A stretch of 35,332 bases of DNA. Origin: Coriobacteriales bacterium (GTDB lineage: Bacteria; Actinomycetota; Coriobacteriia; Coriobacteriales; Atopobiaceae). The stretch spans positions 1 to 35,332 of the forward strand of contig JAUMWN010000019.1 of assembly GCA_030529625.1 (NCBI GenBank), in the 5' to 3' direction. Positions 7,144 to 15,022 of this stretch are shown here, piece by piece. Position numbers and translations under genes: made by a program. Numbering within the stretch: the stretch's first letter is position 1; each line of letters starts with the position of its first letter. The notes below the pieces were generated by a model. That model did not search any database. It had not been told where the DNA came from and saw only the letters and a program-made list of their open reading frames with translations.

Positions 7144-8046
7144 ATGGAGGAGGGGGTCGCACGCAAGGTCGTTTTGGCGCTTCGCACACTCGTGCGCTAT
7201 GCGCTGGTATTGGCCCTGTGCCTCCCCCTCGCCATGGGATGCTACGCGCTGTGGGACAGCCACGTGGTTTACGAACGCGCGGACGTAACCCAGTGGCAGC
7301 CCTACAAGCCAACCGAACCCGAGCCGCTCTCGTTTTGGGAGCTCCAACGAATCAATCCCGAGGTTCGCGCTTGGCTCTCGGTATACGGGACCAACATCGA
7401 CTATCCCGTGTGCCAAGCCACGCCAAACGAGAGGGAGAAGTACCTTACCACCGATGCCAAGGGCGAGTACTCGCTTTCTGGTGCACTGTTTATGGATACG
7501 GCAAATGCGCCGGACTTTAGCGACTTTGCCACCATCGTGTACGGTCACCACATGGAGAACGACGTGATGTTTGGCTCCATAACGAACTTCTCGAACGAGA
7601 CGTTCTTTGCCGAGCACCAATACGGGAACCTGTTTGTAAACGACGAGGACTATGGACTGGAGTTCTTTTGCTACCTAGATGCCGATGCGTACGACCGCGA
7701 CATCTATAGAACGGACTTTGGGAGCGAGAAGGATCGGGAGGACTATCTGAGACTGCTTCACGAGCGTGCCCGGTGGTGGCGCGACGACGTGAAGATGGGG
7801 GCACAGGATCGCATTGCGCTGCTGTCCACCTGCTCCTCGGGATACACGAACGCGCGCGCCATTTTGGTGGCGAAGATTTGCAACGAGCGGTTTGAGAACC
7901 CGTTCGTAAAGATCCCCAACCTGGGAACGGGCGTGGACGAGTTAGGAGGTTGGTTGGGCATTCCGGTGTGGTGTTGGTTGGTGTTGGCGCTGTTTGCGGC
8001 AGTAGTGATGGTCCTTGCGTGGACCAGACGGAGCGAGAAGGCATAG
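7144..8046 (+). CDS. Class B sortase
   Basis: A transpeptidase that cuts sorting signals after Thr and joins proteins to each other or to the peptidoglycan. The 300-residue protein has an N-terminal membrane anchor (about 12-35). The class B core follows: TNIDYPVCQ, the long YLTTDAKGEYSLSGALFMD segment, the catalytic His in YGHHM (His135), the catalytic Cys in LLSTCSSG (Cys230) and the conserved Arg in TNARAILVAK (Arg238). A second membrane helix lies near the C-terminus (about 275-293), so both ends are membrane-held. It starts 22 bases after the pilin stop without a clear ribosome site, which suggests coupling. It is the only sortase in the island and presumably serves its three anchored proteins. 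Confidence 0.93.
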   Translation: MEEGVARKVVLALRTLVRYALVLALCLPLAMGCYALWDSHVVYERADVTQWQPYKPTEPEPLSFWELQRINPEVRAWLSVYGTNIDYPVCQATPNEREKYLTTDAKGEYSLSGALFMDTANAPDFSDFATIVYGHHMENDVMFGSITNFSNETFFAEHQYGNLFVNDEDYGLEFFCYLDADAYDRDIYRTDFGSEKDREDYLRLLHERARWWRDDVKMGAQDRIALLSTCSSGYTNARAILVAKICNERFENPFVKIPNLGTGVDELGGWLGIPVWCWLVLALFAAVVMVLAWTRRSEKA

Positions 8047-8047
8047 C

Positions 8048-8911
8048 ATGCGTAGATGCATGAGACAGAGGGCTTGGTGTGTGTTGGCGCTGGTGGCGCT
8101 GGTGCTTGCCACGTTGTCGCTTGTGCCAGCGCGGGCCTTGGCAAGCGAGGGATTGGCCACCGTCGATGCTCGCGTGCGCGTGTTCCAAATCTACGACGTC
8201 TCCACGTCCGGTTTGCAAAACACCTTCGACTACCTCGTGATTCCGCAGGAGGATGACGCGCCGCTGCCGGTGGAAAAGGATGGCCAAACGTTGAGCTCGT
8301 TTACGCTCACGCGTGACGAGGAGGATTGGCTCACGATTCCCATAACGGTGGGCGCTAGTCCGGAGGCACGAAGCTACACGTACCACTACGAGCTGCGTCC
8401 TAAGCAGACCACGCTTCCTGACGGCCTGTTCTATGTGGACGTGCTGAGCACGGACTTGAGCCGTGGCATCAACGTGTATTACCTCGAGATATTCGTGCAG
8501 GAATCGAACGAGAATCCGGCAGACGCCTTCGTCCAGCCCTTGGTGCATGTGGAAGGCTGGGACGGTCCTAAGGTCTCCGACCCTGGCTGGCGCGTGGGAT
8601 ATCAAAAGGGCGAGGAGGGGTCGGAGGAAGGTTCCGGCGAGAAGGAGCCGAGTTCGGACAACGAGTCCAATAAGGACCAGAACGGCACCCCGACATCCGC
8701 CACACAGGCAAAGACCGACAACACAGGCGGTGCGTCCTCCTCTGGTTCTGTCACTTCCTCGGGTTCGGGCACTGCTGCAAGCACGTCGCTCTCGCGGACG
8801 GGAGATGTGATTGAGGCCACAATCATCGTGTTTCTTGTCTGCGCGGCCGCAGGTGCTTGGATGCTGGGTGTTTTGATGCGCCGTTGGAGGGCGGGTGATC
8901 GCCATGCGTAA
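8048..8911 (+). CDS. Small cell-wall-anchored pilin-like subunit
   Basis: This 287-residue protein has a signal peptide (MRRCMRQRAW, hydrophobic to about 30, A-x-A cut) and one beta-rich domain (about 35-170) of pilin type (FDYLVIPQEDDAPLP, YTYHYELRPKQ). A Ser/Glu/Lys/Thr low-complexity stalk (about 190-245) leads to the sorting signal LSRTGD (248-253), a membrane helix and a basic tail. It is probably an ancillary or basal pilus subunit; its size suits a minor pilin. It starts one base after the sortase stop and overlaps the adhesin start, so the island is one transcription unit. The Thr-Gly scissile pair is kept but Pro is Ser. Confidence 0.8.
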   Translation: MRRCMRQRAWCVLALVALVLATLSLVPARALASEGLATVDARVRVFQIYDVSTSGLQNTFDYLVIPQEDDAPLPVEKDGQTLSSFTLTRDEEDWLTIPITVGASPEARSYTYHYELRPKQTTLPDGLFYVDVLSTDLSRGINVYYLEIFVQESNENPADAFVQPLVHVEGWDGPKVSDPGWRVGYQKGEEGSEEGSGEKEPSSDNESNKDQNGTPTSATQAKTDNTGGASSSGSVTSSGSGTAASTSLSRTGDVIEATIIVFLVCAAAGAWMLGVLMRRWRAGDRHA

Positions 8912-11900
8912 ACGCATCCATGCGTTGTTGGCGCTGTTGCTCAGCCTTGTGCTTACGCTGCAATGCCTACCCTTCCAAGTTGTTGCCCAGGAGATCGAGG
9001 TGCAGCAGTCGCAGCAGCTGGAGCAGCCACAGCAGTCTTTCGAGGAGAGTACGGTAGAGGTGGTGGACGAGAGTCCACACGAGGAGGTCGTGGACGCCCA
9101 GCAAGAAGTGCTCGTTGATTCCGCGCTTGAGAAGGGCATGGCCCAGGAAGAGGCTTCGCTCCAGAATAGCGCAGTTCCAGACGTCATAACGCAAACAAGC
9201 TCCGGGGAGGAGAGTGAGGAAGGCTTCGCTCTGCGAACCCAATCCTCAGGTGATGACGCCGAGCAGTTGCGTGACACCTTTACCCTCACGTCTGCAACGT
9301 ACAACAACCACCAGAGGGCGACCACCGTGCACTTTGTGGACAGTCAAGGCAACAAGCTTAATGGCTTGGTGCCAGCCAACACCGTCTACGAGCTTGGCGA
9401 GCCGGTTGACTTTATGGGTACGTATGGCGAGAAGCTCGACCCAGAGATTGCCTCGCTGTACGACTTGTCGCGTGTGTATGTAAAGCTCAGCAATGAGCAA
9501 AAGAACTTCCGCTACATGGAGCTCAACTCCGCTCGGGTGGTGGGTGACAACAGCAGCGACTACCGCATCTTCTTGTATATGACCGGTATCAACCAGTGTA
9601 GGGCAGGTGGCGAGTTCCGAGGCACGTGGTATACGCTCAATTCCAATGGTGCCACCAACGACGTGTACATTGTGTTCGATCGCGTGGCCAATCCCTCATT
9701 CTATGCCGTGGAGTCTACCTCCAGTAACCCGGTCGTTGGGGCGGAGTTCACCCTTTATACCGACGAGAATTGCTACACCGCCTTTACCTACAAGGATCGT
9801 GTGGTCAAGGCCGTCTCGGGCGACGACGGGAAGGTCTCCTTTGGCAAGATTCCCTTTGGCACGTACTACATGAAGGAGACAAAGGTACCTGCGGGATACA
9901 AGGACGAGGGGATTATCCGTACGCTGGTAATCGACAAGGCTCACGAGACTGAGTTGGACAATGTTGTACACGTTGACGCGGATGGAAGTACCATCCTCAG
10001 CAGCATTAAGAAGACGACGTTTAAGGTGAAATGGCAAACGTCCTCCATACATGACAATATCAGCTCCGTAACCGTGAACTTTTCCTCTCAAGGCGTCTCG
10101 AAAAGAGACGTGGTAATCAACGAAAGCAGCGGATGGGAAACGACCATCGAGGGTCTTGACCATCGCTTGTCGTATGTTATCTCCGAGACCATGATTGACG
10201 AGCAAGCCATTGCCGCAACGGATTGGGTGCCTACCATACAAAAGGAAGAGAGTGTCGAGACGGAGGAGACCGCCTACTATCAGGTTACCGACTTTAGAGA
10301 AGGCATGTGCTACGTATTGGTTGCTGGTGACAAGGCGTTAAGCGGTTCGGGCGCTGGCTTGGGATTAACGGGTGGCGTATCGACTGCACGCGAAACGATC
10401 GAAAACTATGATGGGTCGTCGATGGATGCGGATCGCAAGATCACAAGCGCCGTTGATGAAGGCATGACGTGGACTGCCACCAAGGTTACCGCCGACGGCG
10501 TGATTACGCTGAAGAACGACGCAACGGGTAAGTATCTCAATTTGGTGAGAAACACCTGGACGCTCGATGCGAATCCGTCCATCAAGGTACGACGCACGCT
10601 TACGTCCAACGAGCAAAGCCCCAACACTAACCTTTACTTTCGTGAGAACATGAACTACGCCGCGGCGACGTATCTCTCGATTGACGGGGACAGTATCGTG
10701 GCGAGCTTGTCTGAACCATCGAATCCAGACGATACGGTCAACCCGCGACTCTTCGGCATCTATCAGGAGACGACGGTCTTAACTGAAACGGTAACCATCA
10801 CCAACCGACACACAACGTACGACGTAAGAATTCGCAACATGGCGCATCCGTCAGGGGAACCTGTGGCGGGTATGAGATACACGCTCCAGAAGGGTAATGA
10901 CGGGGCACCAACGTATCTTACGGCTGGGATAGACGGGTACCTCCATCTGGATAGCTCAAATGATACGACGCTGGAACTGCCGGCCGGTACGTACACGCTA
11001 ACGCAGGTAAACAGAGGGTCGAACGCCAATTATCGAGAGTGGGCGCAGCCCGTAACCTTTACCGTCCTTCGTGTGGGCATGTTGCGTGTGGTGGCCAAGG
11101 ACCAGGAGTTTCCCAACTATGCATACGTGCAAACAGCACCGGAGGGGCAGGCGTGGGATTACCTCAAGCTGCACGTTCCCAACCAGGAGCTCACAACGTA
11201 CACGATTAACGCCAGCGGGGATGGTGGTCCATTTGCGTTTTCGGCAACGGTTGATGGCACGTCGTTGGAATCGTTCACGCTTCCTTCGGTCCAAGAGAAC
11301 AGCCACAGCATAGTCTTGCCCGTAGGCGCAACGTTTGCGGTAACGCAAACAACCGGTGGCCGCGTTACCAAGGTGGCAGCTGCAGACGGTGCCACCACAC
11401 CGCTAGAAACGAATGCAGTCCGAGGAAAGACGTTTGTGGAGAAGGTCGTTTCGGGCGGTAAGACCATCCACTTCTACAACTACACACCCATCTGCAAGAT
11501 TGTGCACGACGGACAAGACCAGCCATTCGAGTCGCTTGCCCAAGCCATCGGCTATGCGCGCTCAAAGATGAACGGGGCCGCAACCATTGAGATGCTCGTT
11601 GACTACGATATGCCCGCCAACGACTTTGTGTCTCTGGAGGAGGGTGACAACATCACGTTGACCACGGCGACCCCCAAGACGAACGAGATCGAATTTGGAT
11701 ATATCGGTGATGGCAGCTTCGCGACCCTTACTCGAGGGTCCTCCACAACCACCACACCGCCCTTCTCTGTTCCTGCGGGCGCAACGCTTGCACTGACCAA
11801 CATTGCGGTAAAGGGCGATGATCTTGGTGAGGGCTCCGGTCCCAGCGTGAGCCTTGCCAAATCGAGCAAGCTCAAACTCTCCGGCCTGGTGCAGATTGAT

Positions 11901-12752
11901 GGCAATCCCTCAGACGTGGGAAACCTCGTGCTAGCAGGCGATGCGACGGGCGAGGAACTGGAGATTACGGACAATCTCTCAGAAGGTTCAAACGTGCTTG
12001 TGTGGGGCGAGAACACACAGATGGACGGACTGAGCCTATACGCCGACGAACCGTTTGGCGTTACCACGGCACCAAGTTCGTCAAGTGTGAGCGGTCTTGA
12101 GTATCTCAAGTCACAAAAGGGCCCAAGTGTAACAGCTTCGGCCGGCGATGGCAATCAGGTTATTTGGATGGCGCAACCCGCGGTGCAGATAGAGTTTAAG
12201 GTCGAGGGTAAGTTTGCCAATAGGGAAAAGAAATTTAGCTTTAGGATTGATCTTCCGGAAGGAGCGCAATCAATTACATGGAAACTGGATGGCGTCCAGC
12301 AAGAAACCCCATTAAGTCGGAGCAACAATACCTTCACGCTTGCGAATGGGCAAACAATAACGCTGGAAGGCCTGCGAAGCAATCAGTCGTATGTGCTTAC
12401 GCAGACCACAAGCGACAATGGACCAAGCGATCCAGGCGTTACTCCTGCTCCCATCTATGGAACCGAATCATATAATCCAACGCTCTCCGTGCCAATCTCT
12501 GCGGGTTCCGTGGGCAGTGAGTCTCCAAGCGTGCACGCTCACTTGCAGTCCAATGATGCCCGTGTGCTCACGCTCTCGAGCATTCGAGCGCTGCCCGACG
12601 CTCCTGCCACACTCACCATTATCAATGTCTACTCAATCGACGGTTCGCTTCCCACGGGCATCGAGGAAAACGTGGGCATATGGTCTGCCATCGTCGTGGT
12701 GTGTGGCGCACTGGTGATTGTGGTACTGTTCAGGCGGCGCTTAGTACGGTGA
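8904..12752 (+). CDS. Large multidomain cell-wall-anchored adhesin (pilus tip-like)
   Basis: The protein has 1282 residues counted from the ATG at 8904; a GTG at 8895 sits closer to GGAGG and would add three. The signal peptide (1-30) is followed by a Gln/Glu/Val-rich linker (30-110). One SpaA/Cna-B type domain near 255-345 reads VVGAEFTLYTDENC, GTYYMKETKVPAGY. A middle region (about 430-625) contains GKYLNLV and YLSIDG elements of beta-trefoil style. A second SpaA-like domain lies near 645-730 (PVAGMRYTLQKG, GTYTLTQV), and further beta domains follow, including one similar to pilin domain 2 (VEGKFANREKKFSF). The C-terminal sorting signal is LPTGI (1249-1253), then a helix and RRRLVR. No von Willebrand A domain was seen. 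It likely binds host or bacterial surface ligands, specificity unknown. The gene overlaps the upstream gene by eight bases. Confidence 0.85.
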   Translation: MRKRIHALLALLLSLVLTLQCLPFQVVAQEIEVQQSQQLEQPQQSFEESTVEVVDESPHEEVVDAQQEVLVDSALEKGMAQEEASLQNSAVPDVITQTSSGEESEEGFALRTQSSGDDAEQLRDTFTLTSATYNNHQRATTVHFVDSQGNKLNGLVPANTVYELGEPVDFMGTYGEKLDPEIASLYDLSRVYVKLSNEQKNFRYMELNSARVVGDNSSDYRIFLYMTGINQCRAGGEFRGTWYTLNSNGATNDVYIVFDRVANPSFYAVESTSSNPVVGAEFTLYTDENCYTAFTYKDRVVKAVSGDDGKVSFGKIPFGTYYMKETKVPAGYKDEGIIRTLVIDKAHETELDNVVHVDADGSTILSSIKKTTFKVKWQTSSIHDNISSVTVNFSSQGVSKRDVVINESSGWETTIEGLDHRLSYVISETMIDEQAIAATDWVPTIQKEESVETEETAYYQVTDFREGMCYVLVAGDKALSGSGAGLGLTGGVSTARETIENYDGSSMDADRKITSAVDEGMTWTATKVTADGVITLKNDATGKYLNLVRNTWTLDANPSIKVRRTLTSNEQSPNTNLYFRENMNYAAATYLSIDGDSIVASLSEPSNPDDTVNPRLFGIYQETTVLTETVTITNRHTTYDVRIRNMAHPSGEPVAGMRYTLQKGNDGAPTYLTAGIDGYLHLDSSNDTTLELPAGTYTLTQVNRGSNANYREWAQPVTFTVLRVGMLRVVAKDQEFPNYAYVQTAPEGQAWDYLKLHVPNQELTTYTINASGDGGPFAFSATVDGTSLESFTLPSVQENSHSIVLPVGATFAVTQTTGGRVTKVAAADGATTPLETNAVRGKTFVEKVVSGGKTIHFYNYTPICKIVHDGQDQPFESLAQAIGYARSKMNGAATIEMLVDYDMPANDFVSLEEGDNITLTTATPKTNEIEFGYIGDGSFATLTRGSSTTTTPPFSVPAGATLALTNIAVKGDDLGEGSGPSVSLAKSSKLKLSGLVQIDGNPSDVGNLVLAGDATGEELEITDNLSEGSNVLVWGENTQMDGLSLYADEPFGVTTAPSSSSVSGLEYLKSQKGPSVTASAGDGNQVIWMAQPAVQIEFKVEGKFANREKKFSFRIDLPEGAQSITWKLDGVQQETPLSRSNNTFTLANGQTITLEGLRSNQSYVLTQTTSDNGPSDPGVTPAPIYGTESYNPTLSVPISAGSVGSESPSVHAHLQSNDARVLTLSSIRALPDAPATLTIINVYSIDGSLPTGIEENVGIWSAIVVVCGALVIVVLFRRRLVR

Positions 12753-12792
12753 GCGACGATTGCCTAAACGTCCATAGTCTGCGAGGTGTGAC

Positions 12793-13563
12793 ATGAGCGC
12801 AAAACGAATGTCGCCAGAGGTGCGCAAGACCGTTATTCCCCTGGTGGCCTTAGGTGTGTTTTTGGTCGTGTGGGAAGTGGTGGTGCGCGTTGGCCTTGTG
12901 CCGTCGTTCCTGCTCCCTGGTCCCACCGACGTCGTGCGAGCGTTTGTCGCGGACGCGCCACTGCTGGCGTCGCATGCCGTCACCACGCTCGTGGAGGCAA
13001 TGCTCGGACTGGCAATAGGCGTTGCGGTTGGCTTTGTGTTCGCGATTCTCATGGACCGGTTCGAGACGTTCTACCTGGTCTGCAATCCCTTTATTACCCT
13101 GAGCCAAACGATCCCGACGGTGGCCATTGCACCGCTGTTGGTGCTGTGGTTTGGATATGGGCTGGTGCCCAAGGTGCTCCTCATCGTGCTCACCACGTTC
13201 TTTCCGGTTACCGTGTCGCTGGTGGGCGGATTTCGCTCGGTGGACCCCGACCTCATAGACCTCATGCGTACGATGAACGCGTCCAATTGGCAGATCTTTG
13301 TTCACGTAAAGCTTCCCGCCGCGCTCGATTCGTTCTTTAGCGGCCTGCGCATTAGTGCCACCTACGCCATCGTGGGCGCCGTGATTGCCGAATGGCTGGG
13401 GGGATTCTCGGGTCTTGGCGTGTACATGACTCGCGTGCGCAAGTCGTTTAGCTACGACAGCATGTTTGCGGTCATCCTCCTTATCTCCGCCCTGTCTCTG
13501 GGGCTGATGAAGAGCGTTGACGCGCTCGAGCGCGTGTGCATGCCATGGAAGCGCGCGGAGTAG
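12793..13563 (+). CDS. thiX: ABC transporter permease of the SsuC/TauC/ThiX type (probable HMP/thiamine-precursor permease)
   Basis: A 256-residue inner-membrane protein with six hydrophobic segments. It has the family hallmarks VPSFLLPGPTDVVRAF near the start, LSQTIPTVAIAPLLVLWFGYG in the middle, and an EAA loop, MNASNWQIFVHVKLPAALDSFFSGLRIS. Such permeases pair with NMT1/THI5-like binding proteins and import sulfonates, taurine, nitrate or thiamine pyrimidine precursors. There is no binding protein or ATPase beside it. However, thiY-thiZ at 30363-32077, behind a TPP riboswitch, lack a permease, so this is their likely partner. It follows the adhesin gene by 40 bases with GAGGTG before the ATG, and may be read from the pilus transcript. 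The symbol rests on this inference. Confidence 0.75.
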   Translation: MSAKRMSPEVRKTVIPLVALGVFLVVWEVVVRVGLVPSFLLPGPTDVVRAFVADAPLLASHAVTTLVEAMLGLAIGVAVGFVFAILMDRFETFYLVCNPFITLSQTIPTVAIAPLLVLWFGYGLVPKVLLIVLTTFFPVTVSLVGGFRSVDPDLIDLMRTMNASNWQIFVHVKLPAALDSFFSGLRISATYAIVGAVIAEWLGGFSGLGVYMTRVRKSFSYDSMFAVILLISALSLGLMKSVDALERVCMPWKRAE

Positions 13564-13572
13564 ACGGCCTGC

Positions 13573-13605
13573 GCCGGACGCGGAGAACACTCCACTGCGT
13601 CCGGC
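13573..13605. terminator. Bidirectional terminator hairpin
   Basis: GCCGGACGC (13573-13581) pairs exactly with GCGTCCGGC (13597-13605) across a 15-base loop. It lies between the converging permease and oxidoreductase genes. Confidence 0.7.
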
Positions 13606-13621
13606 TTGCAACGGCCAATCG

Positions 13622-14665
13622 CTACGTGAGGTCCTTGGTGGCATCCTCCAAAATGCGCAGTTGCGCGATGGTCTCCTCCGGCTTGACGAGCTGGGGTGCG
13701 CCGTTGGCTACTGTCTGGTAAAGGGCCTCGTAGAAAGCGGAGTAGGTGGACCGTACCGTCTCAACACGCTCCTCATGGAACGTGCCGTCCTCGTCGTAGT
13801 AGCGCAAGGTGCCGTACTGCTCGGGGGTGTCCAAGCCAAAGTCGTCGTGGCCCACAGGTAGATAGAACTTCTTGAGGTCGCGCTCCTGCTGGTCCTTCTC
13901 CACCTTGATAAAGGTGCCACGCTCGCCGTACACCTCAAAGCTCGGGCGCTGGATGGCCGCCAGATAACTTGACGCCGCAGTTGCCTTAATGTTCACGTCG
14001 TCGTAGTACAGGTCGAAGTCGAAGTACATCTCGGGATGACCCGCTCCGCACAATTGCCGAGCCTCCGCATGCCAACGGTTGGGAATGCCCAGCCAGTCAA
14101 TGATTTGGTCCACGCAGTGACAGGAGTGGCCGTACACGATGCCCGCAGCCCAATGATAGGGGTCCTCATGCGCCATCTGGAAGAACGACTCGCGCCAGTA
14201 GTCGTAGTGCGTCACGATCTCGTAGATGCGTCCCAGCTTGCCGGACTCGGCAACCATGCGTGCCGTGAGGTAGTCGGAGTCGAAGCGCCGGTTTTGGTAG
14301 CACTGCACGGTTACGCCCTTTTCCTCGGCCAGCGCGAACAGCTCCTCGGCCTCGGCCACAGTCCTCACAAAGGCCTTGTCGCACACTACGTGCTTTCCGG
14401 CCAACAACGCCTGCTTGGTGAGGTCGTAGTGGGTGCTGATGGGCGTGCTTACCTCAACGATGTCGATGCCAGGATCGGCGAGCATGGCGTCGAGGTCTGT
14501 AGTGTACTCCGTGCCGGGTATTTGGGCCCAGGGACCACCAAGATGTCGGGCATAGACGGTCTTGATGGAAAACAAATCGGGCAATGCGAGCGAGAAGGGG
14601 GCGTGATACCTGTTCGTTCCCTTGCCATTGCCAATAAAGCCAATGTTGAGCGTGCGATTTGCCAT
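13622..14665 (-). CDS. Gfo/Idh/MocA-family oxidoreductase (variant EKP motif)
   Basis: A 347-residue NAD(P)-dependent sugar or polyol dehydrogenase-like enzyme. The N-terminal Rossmann fold begins LNIGFIGNGKGTNRYH and runs through DLDAMLADPGIDIVEVSTP and HYDLTKQALLAGKHVVCDKA. The family's E-K-P motif is D-K-A here, so the catalytic/cofactor Lys is kept while Glu and Pro are not. QNRRFDSDY follows, and the C-terminal half is the usual beta-sheet substrate domain. GGAGGAG precedes the ATG. It is monocistronic, so context gives no substrate; its sequence style resembles the YdgJ-like subgroup. Confidence 0.85.
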   Translation of the reverse strand: MANRTLNIGFIGNGKGTNRYHAPFSLALPDLFSIKTVYARHLGGPWAQIPGTEYTTDLDAMLADPGIDIVEVSTPISTHYDLTKQALLAGKHVVCDKAFVRTVAEAEELFALAEEKGVTVQCYQNRRFDSDYLTARMVAESGKLGRIYEIVTHYDYWRESFFQMAHEDPYHWAAGIVYGHSCHCVDQIIDWLGIPNRWHAEARQLCGAGHPEMYFDFDLYYDDVNIKATAASSYLAAIQRPSFEVYGERGTFIKVEKDQQERDLKKFYLPVGHDDFGLDTPEQYGTLRYYDEDGTFHEERVETVRSTYSAFYEALYQTVANGAPQLVKPEETIAQLRILEDATKDLT

Positions 14666-14836
14666 GAACTCCTCCTTCTATACCTATACGTTATGTTTAC
14701 TATATTGCATATGCTGCATGCGCTGCCAAAAAACCACGCGAAGCGAGTCATTTGCACGTGCGACTGGACTGGTCGCACGATTTGCGCAAAAAGAGTGTTC
14801 GAGTAGAGCGTACACATATGCATAAGTTGGGGAAAT

Positions 14837-14909
14837 AGTGGGGCACAAAACGTGAGCTTTTTTGCAAAACTGCAGGTCAAAAGAATCATCGCTTGTTTTG
14901 TGCCCCACT
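14837..14909. repeat. 73-bp palindromic repeat, unit 1
   Basis: The unit has perfect 15-bp ends, AGTGGGGCACAAAAC (14837-14851) and GTTTTGTGCCCCACT (14895-14909). The interior carries AAAACTGCAGG at offset 29. It is separated by 13 bases (containing GTATAAAATAC) from a second unit of exactly the same length. The form suits a REP/MITE-type element or a stable RNA hairpin. Confidence 0.85.
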
Positions 14910-14922
14910 GTATAAAATACAC

Positions 14923-14995
14923 AGTGGGGCACAAAACACTATCCAATCAGAAAAACTGCAGGATTGGAGGAATCGGTGCGTTATTGTGCCCCACT
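14923..14995. repeat. 73-bp palindromic repeat, unit 2
   Basis: The unit starts AGTGGGGCACAAAAC (14923-14937) and ends TTATTGTGCCCCACT (14981-14995), with one mismatch between the arms. AAAACTGCAGG recurs at the same offset (29) as in unit 1, while most of the remaining interior differs. Confidence 0.85.
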
Positions 14996-15022
14996 AAGTA
15001 TTCAGAAAGCTTGGCTCCGTTG

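Larger units (their letters stand above)
14666..15022. other. Intergenic region with paired palindromic repeats
   Basis: These 357 bases separate two minus-strand genes. They hold two 73-bp palindromic units (14837-14995, listed separately) and an AT-rich stretch at 14690-14830 that probably contains the promoter of the oxidoreductase gene. No coding potential is convincing. Confidence 0.6.

Noticed and set aside
7517..9325. 602-codon minus-strand frame across sortase and adhesin genes
   Set aside because: It crosses three well-supported + strand genes, has no domain, and is Ser/Arg-rich as expected for antisense reading.
14837..14995. CRISPR array
   Set aside because: There are only two units. 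Each is a long palindrome, and the spacer is 13 bp; there are no cas genes.
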